Of a DNA stretch of 64,000 nt, positions 57,706 through 64,000 are shown one piece after another (the first letter of the stretch is position 1; each line of letters starts with the position of its first letter). Position numbers and translations under genes: made by a program. This DNA is from Anastatus disparis. Lineage: Eukaryota > Arthropoda > Insecta > Hymenoptera > Eupelmidae. The DNA is taken from positions 2,050,501 to 2,114,500 of the forward strand of contig JAFFSR010000353.1 in NCBI GenBank assembly GCA_017163975.1. Direction: 5' to 3'. The notes beneath the pieces are model-generated. The model had not been told where the DNA came from. It did no database searches and worked only from the letters and a program-made list of their open reading frames with translations.

Positions 57706-57837
57706 GGGCCCACAAGTCTTCACGGCGCGCGCTTCAAACTATCGTACTAGGTGCTCTGTCCCCTTCTAATATTCATTTAAATTTAATAATTAATTACATT
57801 TAAACGCGACGTAAGAAACTGATTCTTTTTCGTAACA

Positions 57838-58359
57838 GTAATTGAATAATTTTTTTCTATCGAATTAAATTAAAAAATTCATTAGTTACCGAGCTTTTTT
57901 TGTTTTAAACTATTTACATACACACGCGTTAACTGTGATAATTCTTGTTTTTAGAAATCTTGCGCGCTGTTGCCAAGCTTGAATAAATTAATATTAGCGC
58001 TTTACAAAGAAATATTTTTCCAAGAATTTCAATATATTCTTAAATAAAAAAGATTTTTTCTTTTTTAAACAAATTAGTTTTTTCCAAATTCACGTTCTTA
58101 AAATTAATGATATTTTTCATACCTTCTATTGAAAAAAAAATTTTTTTTAATTTTTTGTCGTAGTAATTAACATAGGTGCGCAAATAAATACTTGTGAAAA
58201 TGTAAATATAAAATAAATGTAAATAATGTATTATAAACAAAAAATTTTTTTCTTTCGTTTCGCATGTAATCTTACGTATTGTACGCTATAATTTTTTAAA
58301 TTTATTTATTTAAGCTAAAATAAATTATTTACAAACTAAATTTATATCACAAACCTTTT
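57838..58359. other. Non-coding stretch between pol and LTR
   Basis: AT-rich. A polypurine tract would be expected next to 57837, but only a short AGAAAAAAA lies about 20 bases away. No gene, so no envelope frame in this position. Confidence 0.4.
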
Positions 58360-60332
58360 TCACGCGTAATAGGGTTTTAAATTCGATACATGAAATTTAC
58401 CACGATCTTTTAATGAATTTTTATCTATTAATAAATACGTATCAATTCCTATTTTTTCTTTTATTATAAAAGGACCACTATATACGTGAAAAAATTTTGC
58501 GATCTTTCTATCAATCGCATCCGATAGATTTTGTTCTTTTATCAACACTAAATCATTTTCGTGGAATACAAAATATTTTTTATTTAAGTTTTTCTTAATC
58601 GCACGCTTTTTTAAGCTATCTTGCATGATATCTCGCGCCAAGGAGATTCTCTTTTCTTGAGATATTTCTTGTTTTTCTTCTGGGATTTTTAGATATTTTT
58701 CCCAAAGCCTTATCGGTTTTTTATTTAAATGTAGCTCTAATGGCGTACATGTCGTTGTTTCGTGATGCGTCTCGTTGATGATTAGTTGAATTAAATCAAC
58801 GTATTTCATCCAACTTGTATGCTTGTCACCTACAAAAGTACGGAAAAAACTACCAAGTTCGCGATGCACGCGTTCTACCACGTTGCTCTGCGGATGTCTT
58901 ATAGACGAAAAAATCAGTCGAATTCCTTCGTTATTTAGTTTTTTCGTCCATTTATCGGATACAAATTGTCTACCGTGATCGGCTATTATAGCTTCCGATT
59001 TACCGTATTTTTCAATATAATCATTGAAAATTTTCTTAATTACTGTAACTGTATTTGCACGTTTTAACGGATACAAGACCACGTATTTAGAAAAAACGTC
59101 TATAGTCGATAAAATGAATTTTACGCCCCCCGTTGATGTCGGCAAAGGCCCGTAAAAATCGATTGAAAGTAAGTCATTAGGCTTTTCTACGAGTATCGGT
59201 TGAAAAAGCTCTTCGTATTTAATAGTTAAGTGCTTAGTTCTTTGACACGTATTGCAGTTTTTTAAGAATAAGCACACTTTTTTACGCATTTTATAAGCAA
59301 AAAAGTGCTCATGAATCATTTTGTAAACCTTTTTAGACCCTACATGACCGTAAAGTTCGTGAATTTCCAACACGAGCTTTTTAAAGACAATTTCCGGTAA
59401 TATGATTTTTAATCTATAAACAGTATTTTTACAAATTAGATCATTCTCAATTATGAAACGTTTTTGAGAGCTTTCATTTGTTTTAATTTTATCAATTATT
59501 TTCAGGATGTAACTATCTTTTAACTGTAAATCGCGTAAATTTTTTAGATCATTTATTAATTCCCTACTTAATTTCATCGTTTTTAACGCAGCTATTATTA
59601 TTTCAGCGTCATTTTTTATAAAATCAGGGTCAACTACACGACTTAAATAGTCAGCGACTGCATTTCTCTTTCCTGGTAGATACTCAGGATAAATATTAAA
59701 GTCTTGAATTGCTAATATCCACCTGCGTAGTCGAGCGTTATTGTACTTGCTACTACGCAAAAATGCAAGTGCTTCGTGATCAGTTCTCACGATAATTTTT
59801 GAAGCTCCTCGCAAGTAAGAATTAAGTTTTTCTAGCGACCATACTATCGCTAAAAGTTCTTTTTCTGTAGTGAAATAAAAGCATTCACTACCCTTTAACG
59901 TGCGGCTTATGAAGCAAATTATTTGTTCTTCGTCCTCATCGTTAACTTGCGAAAGTACGCCTGATATAGCATAATCACTCGCGTCTGTAGTTAAGATATA
60001 AGGACGCTTAGGACTTGCAAATTTTAAGATTATATTCTCATCGAATAGATTCTTTACATTTATGAATGCTTGGTCGTGTTCTTCAAGCCATTCATATTTT
60101 TTGCCCTTTTTTAATAAATCTATTAAAGGCTTAGCACTTTCAGAAAAATTCTTTACGAATTTCGTATAAAAATTTACGAAACCGAGAAAGCTTTGCAATT
60201 CTTTAATGTTTCGCGGTTTACGAAAATTTTTTATTGATCTTATTTTGTTCGGATCGGGCCTTAATCCTTCAGCGGATATTATATGCCTGAGGAACTCAAC
60301 TTGATCGCTTATAAATTTAGATTTTTTAAAAT
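58360..60332 (-). CDS. Gypsy Pol: reverse transcriptase end, RNase H, integrase
   Basis: A long open frame begins inside the TTAA element and becomes Pol at NFKKSKFISDQVEFLRHIIS. RNase H follows with LTTDASDYAISGVLSQ and RTDHEALAFL. The integrase zinc region spans HELYGHVGSKK to CNTCQRTKH. The catalytic triad lies in LLSIDFYGPLP, IIADHGRQFV and NVVERVHREL. The C-terminus ends KFHVSNLKPYYA, without a chromodomain. No internal stop is seen over about 650 codons. It continues upstream at 60770-61190 across the MITE. Confidence 0.9.
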
Positions 60333-60769
60333 TTAAGAGGCGGTCGGAACCAAATCGGTGACTTGCGGTATATATCAAGTCAGCATTTTTCGCTTTACGA
60401 TAATATTTTGTATATTTTTATGGCTTAAACTATTTCAAATTATTCTTTATATACATGACTAGAGGAAATGACTATATTTTTACCATATGAATAAGTAAAT
60501 AAATTATTATAAGCATTTATTACAAATATCAAACTGACTTGACATATACCGCATGCAAAAAACTGTCGTGTCGATTGTTAGGTGGCATTTTTCGCTTTAT
60601 AACAATATTTTTTATATTTTTGTGGCCTTAACTATTTTAAATTATTCTCTATATACATGACTAGAGGAAATGACTATATTTTTACTATATTAATAAATGA
60701 ATAAATTATTATAAGCATTTATTACAAGCACCGAACTAAGTCACCAATTTGGTTCCGACCGCCTCTTAA
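60333..60769. mobile_element. TTAA-flanked MITE inside Gypsy pol
   Basis: TTAA at 60333-60336 and 60766-60769. Ends GAGGCGGTCGGAACCAAAT and, complemented, GAGGCGGTCGGAACCAAATT form near-perfect inverted repeats. Internally it holds a direct repeat (about 60424-60530 and 60620-60727). The pol frame resumes across the site with one TTAA retained. Confidence 0.9.
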
Positions 60770-61190
60770 GCGTAAGTTGTGCTTGAGTAAACGCTGGAAT
60801 AGCGTTCTCAAGTGCTGTAAGTGTTCGTCAAAATTTGTTGATTTTATTAGTAAATCATCAACGAATACTAATAAAAAATCATCTAAGCTAGAAACAGCTT
60901 CATCTAGGCCGCGTATTAAAGCAGCACTGCTCGTCTTTATACCGAAAGCTGCGACGTTAAATTCGTAAACGTGATTATCGCATTTGAAAGCTGTAAATTT
61001 CTTGCTTTCTTTTGCAAGCTCGATCTGCCAATAGCTGTTGGTAAGGTCGAGGCTTGTCATGCATTTGCTATTAATGCATCTTTGAAAAACCTCGTCAATA
61101 CCCGGAGGAGTCTCATAATCGTCGTTTAACCGCTCGTTTAATTTACGAGCATCTAAGCATAATCTGATAGAGTCATCCTTAATTAAGTGA
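60770..61190 (-). pseudogene. Gypsy reverse transcriptase, N-terminal part
   Basis: Motifs LCLDARKLNERL near 61150, MTSLDLTNSYWQIEL near 61050 and the catalytic VFVDDLLI near 60860. It is truncated upstream at about 61190, where a 55-base LTR remnant begins, so gag and protease are missing. Confidence 0.85.
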
Positions 61191-61247
61191 AAAAAATCTT
61201 TTCATGATGTCGCACGTAAAGAAAATTCTTCGTGCGCGTTACACTAT

Positions 61248-61560
61248 TTAACTAAATATTAATATATGAAATTAAAAAATGGCAAAACAATTTATGTTTT
61301 AATGAATAAAGTTTGAAAATAATTAACATACTGATAAAATTATAACTATAGTAAGCATCTTTTTTATAGATTTGTATATAAAATTTATATTGCAGTTGAC
61401 AAACAAGCAATATGACTATATTTTCAATAAAAATTTGAATATTTACTAATATAGGTGTGCTGTTTTATAATATACAATGAATTAATATTTAATATAATAT
61501 ATTTAACTGATTAGTTTACTTATACAAATGGGTTATTTTATAATATACAGACATAAGCTG
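61248..61560. repeat. Tandem repeat array of about 250-bp units, right part
   Basis: Matches 54780-55062: shared AGTTTGAAAATAATT, AATTTGAATA and GTGTGCTGTTTTATAATATA. The Gypsy element split the array. Confidence 0.7.
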
Positions 61561-61718
61561 AAATAACTTGGGCGCCTATGCACTTTCTACTCAACTGTAG
61601 TTACTAAAGCTATCAGACCTGAGTTTCAGTCTGAAAAAAAATCAGATTTAAATGTAATTGATAATTTTTTGTTATTATAATATTAACTCATAAAACTTCT
61701 TTTTAGCTTAAATATACA

Positions 61719-62405
61719 TTAAGGGGGCCAGATACTATTAGAATCTGAAATATATTGCTGAGATATATTGATATAAATTGCTGATATTCAAAAATAACTA
61801 ATTTCATATAAAAATACATTCAATTTCAAACATTTTTTGGTTTAAAACATTTTCTATATCTTGAGAATTGAAGTGGTGGTGCTCGTTGAAAGTCTGGAAC
61901 AAAAAACCCTTTACCGCAAAGTTTCTTCATGAGTTTTCATTGGATTCACTTGAAATTTTATGAAGATATTCAAAATTATAGTAGAATCCATATAAGTGGA
62001 GCAGATTTTGAATTCATTTATTTCTATTTATTTATCAACTTATTATTTATAATAATGAATAAAAAAAATTTTTTTCAAATTGTTTTTTTTTCAAAAATTT
62101 TTTAATTATTTGAATTTTTTATGAATGTTTTACGCTTATATGGATTCTACTATAATTTTGAATATCTCCATAAAATTTCAAGTAAATCCAATGAAAACTC
62201 ATGAAGAAACCTTGGTTTTTTGTTCCAGACTTTGAACGAGCACTACCACTTCAATTCTCAAGATATAGAAAATGTTTCAAACCAAAACATGTTTGAAATT
62301 GAATGTATTTTTATATGAAATTAGTTATTTTTAAACATCAGAGCAATTTATATCAATATATCTCAGCAATATATTTCAGCTTCTAATAGTATCTGGCCCC
62401 CTTAA
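61719..62405. mobile_element. TTAA-flanked 687-bp foldback
   Basis: TTAA at 61719-61722 and 62402-62405. Ends GGGGGCCAGATACTATTAGA are perfect inverted repeats, and the arms pair almost fully around a centre near 62060. Confidence 0.9.
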
Positions 62406-62584
62406 ATAAAAAAGTTTGATCCATGAATAATTTTAAAAACCCTTATCTGATGCTTAAAATCCTTTTGATTAGTTAAAAACTTGATTTTGTTTATTTAATA
62501 ATACTATTCAAAATGAAATAATGTTGTATGTGTATCATGTCTTAAGATTTATGAATTATACATATATTTTAATACACTTCTACT

Positions 62585-63900
62585 TTCTCATAGAGAAAAC
62601 ATTGTATCAATAAAAAATTTTTTCTATTGTTTTATTAATTCGTACATATTTAGACTTGTGAGTCGAAAAAAGTGGTTTCCACCCTGTTAAAAAAAATCAG
62701 GAGAGAAATCACCTGATTTCTTAGGTGATTTATCATGCCAAAATATCATTTAATGATCTCTTACCTGATTTTTTTTTGTAGGGCAGAAAATGTCTGTATG
62801 TATGTGTGTGTGTATGTACTCATTACGTCAATTAGATCTCGAAAAGTACTCGACAGATTTCCTTCAAATTTTGCATACGATTTCCCTAGAAGAAAATTGA
62901 CCATATTGTAGGCATGATTGCTGGTCAACGAATGTTAAAATGGCACTTATCTAGAAATTCTAGAAATAATTCAAACAAAATTTCTAGATAAGTGTCATTT
63001 TAACATGCGTTGACCGACAATTATGCTTAAGATATGGTCAATTTTCTTCCAGGGTTATTTTTTTGTCTAACTGGTACGGAAGCTATTGAAAACTGGTTTT
63101 CTTGGCGTAGTTTTAATTTTAGAACAATTCAAAACATTTTTTTTCAATTCTAATTTTTAATTTTTTTTTGTATTTTACTTTAAGTACTCGATGGATTTGC
63201 TCTAAAATTTGCTTGGAAATTATTTGCGACTACCAAAAGAAAAACTTCTGAAAACTGATTTTCTTAGCGTGCACTGAAAAATAAGTGGTAGTCCACGAGT
63301 CCCTCGAAGTACTTCTGCTCCACGAAACCGTAAGAATGCTAATGCTTTCTCTCGTGGGGAACGTGACGCCCCACTGTCGAAGCTAACAGCTCTTTTTGTT
63401 GTGCATGTGTATTCCCACTCACGTGGGGTTTCGTTTGGCGTCATGCGAAGTACTCCTCTCGTCCCACAGTGGCACCACTGTTTTCCCGCAGTGGCACTCT
63501 GTGCGCACGAAACGAAAAGAGTATAGTTTCGTTACCGATGGTAGTGCTTCTTTCCCACTTATTTTTCAGTGTGGTTTTAATTTTAGATAATTTTGTAAAA
63601 TTTGCAAAAAAAATTCATTTTTCTTTTATTTTACGTAAATTACTCGATAGATTTGCTCCAAAATTCGCATGCAAGTTATTCGCTATTGTCAAAAGAAAAA
63701 AATTTTTAAAAACTAATTTTCTTAGCGCAGTTTTAATTTTAGAGTATTTTGAAAATTTTGAAAAAATTTTAATTTGAAACCACTTTTTTCGACTCCCTGA
63801 GTCTAAATATATACAAATTAACGAAAAAATAGAAAAAAATTTTTTCACCGATACAATAATTTTTCTATGAGAAAGCAAAATGAAATCAAAATACTCTAAC
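62585..63900. mobile_element. Foldback element with internal tandem repeats
   Basis: Arms of about 110 bases pair: GTCGAAAAAAGTGGTTTCC near 62667-62685 with GGAAACCACTTTTTTCGAC-like sequence near 63777, and CTTTCTCATAGAGAAAA near 62584 with the region around 63870. Inside are about three diverged units with TACTCGATRGATTTGCTC near 62840, 63186 and 63644, a hairpin (62937-63008) and a small MITE. Confidence 0.65.
63272..63571. mobile_element. 300-bp MITE with CACTGAAAAATAAGTGG ends
   Basis: Perfect inverted ends CACTGAAAAATAAGTGG and CCACTTATTTTTCAGTG. It is GC-richer than the flanks. It interrupts one unit of the surrounding repeat: the uninterrupted units near 63110 and 63725 read through the site. 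Confidence 0.85.
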
Positions 63901-64000
63901 ACAATGAACTCAATGAGAAAACATTACACCAAAGCACTTGGCAGCGTTTTTGTAAATGCTTAAGTTCAAATAAATGTAATAATATTTATTATTACCTACA
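63901..64000. other. Window end, nothing recognised
   Basis: AT-rich sequence running out of the window. Confidence 0.4.

Larger units (their letters stand above)
55067..57837 (-). repeat. 3' LTR of 2.8 kb
   Basis: Starts on the minus strand TGTTACGAAAAAGAAT, resembling the 5' remnant at 61190-61243 (both share TTTCTT-ACGT at the same distance), and ends CGTTACA. It contains a TATA-like box (57700-57705), an initiator-like CATCAG about 25 bases on, a 234-codon frame, two sets of tandem repeats and a strong palindrome. Because the 5' LTR is almost all deleted, the length rests on the end motifs and the target duplication. Confidence 0.6.
55067..61243 (-). mobile_element. Ty3/Gypsy element with very long LTR, 5'-deleted
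   Basis: Flanked by CTAT (55063-55066 and 61244-61247; ACTAT on the left is one base longer). On the minus strand it starts TGTAACGCGCACG and ends GGGTACGTTACA. The 5' LTR, gag and protease are missing: only about 55 bases of LTR start remain before reverse transcriptase sequence at about 61190. The long pol frame is open, so the element is young, and one TTAA MITE has inserted in it. Confidence 0.85.

Noticed and set aside
63220..63590. Short frames near the window end
   Set aside because: They lie in a MITE and repeat units with paired ends; no domain or conserved start.

Overview
This window is strongly AT-rich eukaryotic DNA, almost certainly from an animal and most plausibly an insect. 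The evidence is the mix of Polinton/Maverick, Ty3/Gypsy, Helitron, hAT-like and Tc1/mariner-like elements, a tRNA-headed SINE with a poly(A) tail and long target duplications, and many TA and CA microsatellites. I find no host gene that I would call with confidence. The window is a layered transposon graveyard in which elements sit inside other elements.

Layout. 1-4010: hairpins, a 2.4 kb foldback that contains a second foldback, and an element with 17-bp inverted ends. 4053-8340: a decayed Polinton/Maverick block on the minus strand. It holds a packaging ATPase, a small basic core-like protein, a conserved structural-type protein and a retroviral-type integrase, all with stops or frameshifts, and one gene is split by a foldback element. 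8885-9109: a short plus-strand frame with the PP1-binding and eIF2-phosphatase core of the PPP1R15/GADD34 family. 9256-14766: a broken Ty3/Gypsy element with both LTRs. 14767-23290 and 44500-52256: two arms of a very large inverted repeat, each loaded with different later insertions. 28685-35240: a decayed minus-strand Helitron (Rep and Pif1 helicase) preceded by a Ulp1-type cysteine protease domain. 39013-41895: two terminal-inverted-repeat elements, one built from AAGACGTC-type motifs. 42539-44350: broken C2H2 zinc-finger and possible OB-fold genes. 52413-52998: the missing C-terminal part of a Helitron helicase, on the opposite strand. 53064-53438: a full SINE. 55067-61243: a second, younger Ty3/Gypsy element with a very long LTR that itself carries a 234-codon frame. 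61719-63900: more foldbacks.

The most informative pattern is a set of at least twelve short palindromic or terminal-inverted-repeat elements that all sit at TTAA. Three interrupt recognisable coding regions (a Gypsy reverse transcriptase, the Helitron helicase and another Gypsy reverse transcriptase), and in each the reading frame resumes exactly when one TTAA is kept. Two of them abut and share one TTAA. Comparing the two arms of the large inverted repeat supplies empty sites that date other insertions: foldbacks, a solo LTR, Tc1-like and hAT-like elements.

Most short open frames in the window come from palindromes and microsatellites and are not genes. Boundaries of decayed elements are approximate unless a target duplication is given.
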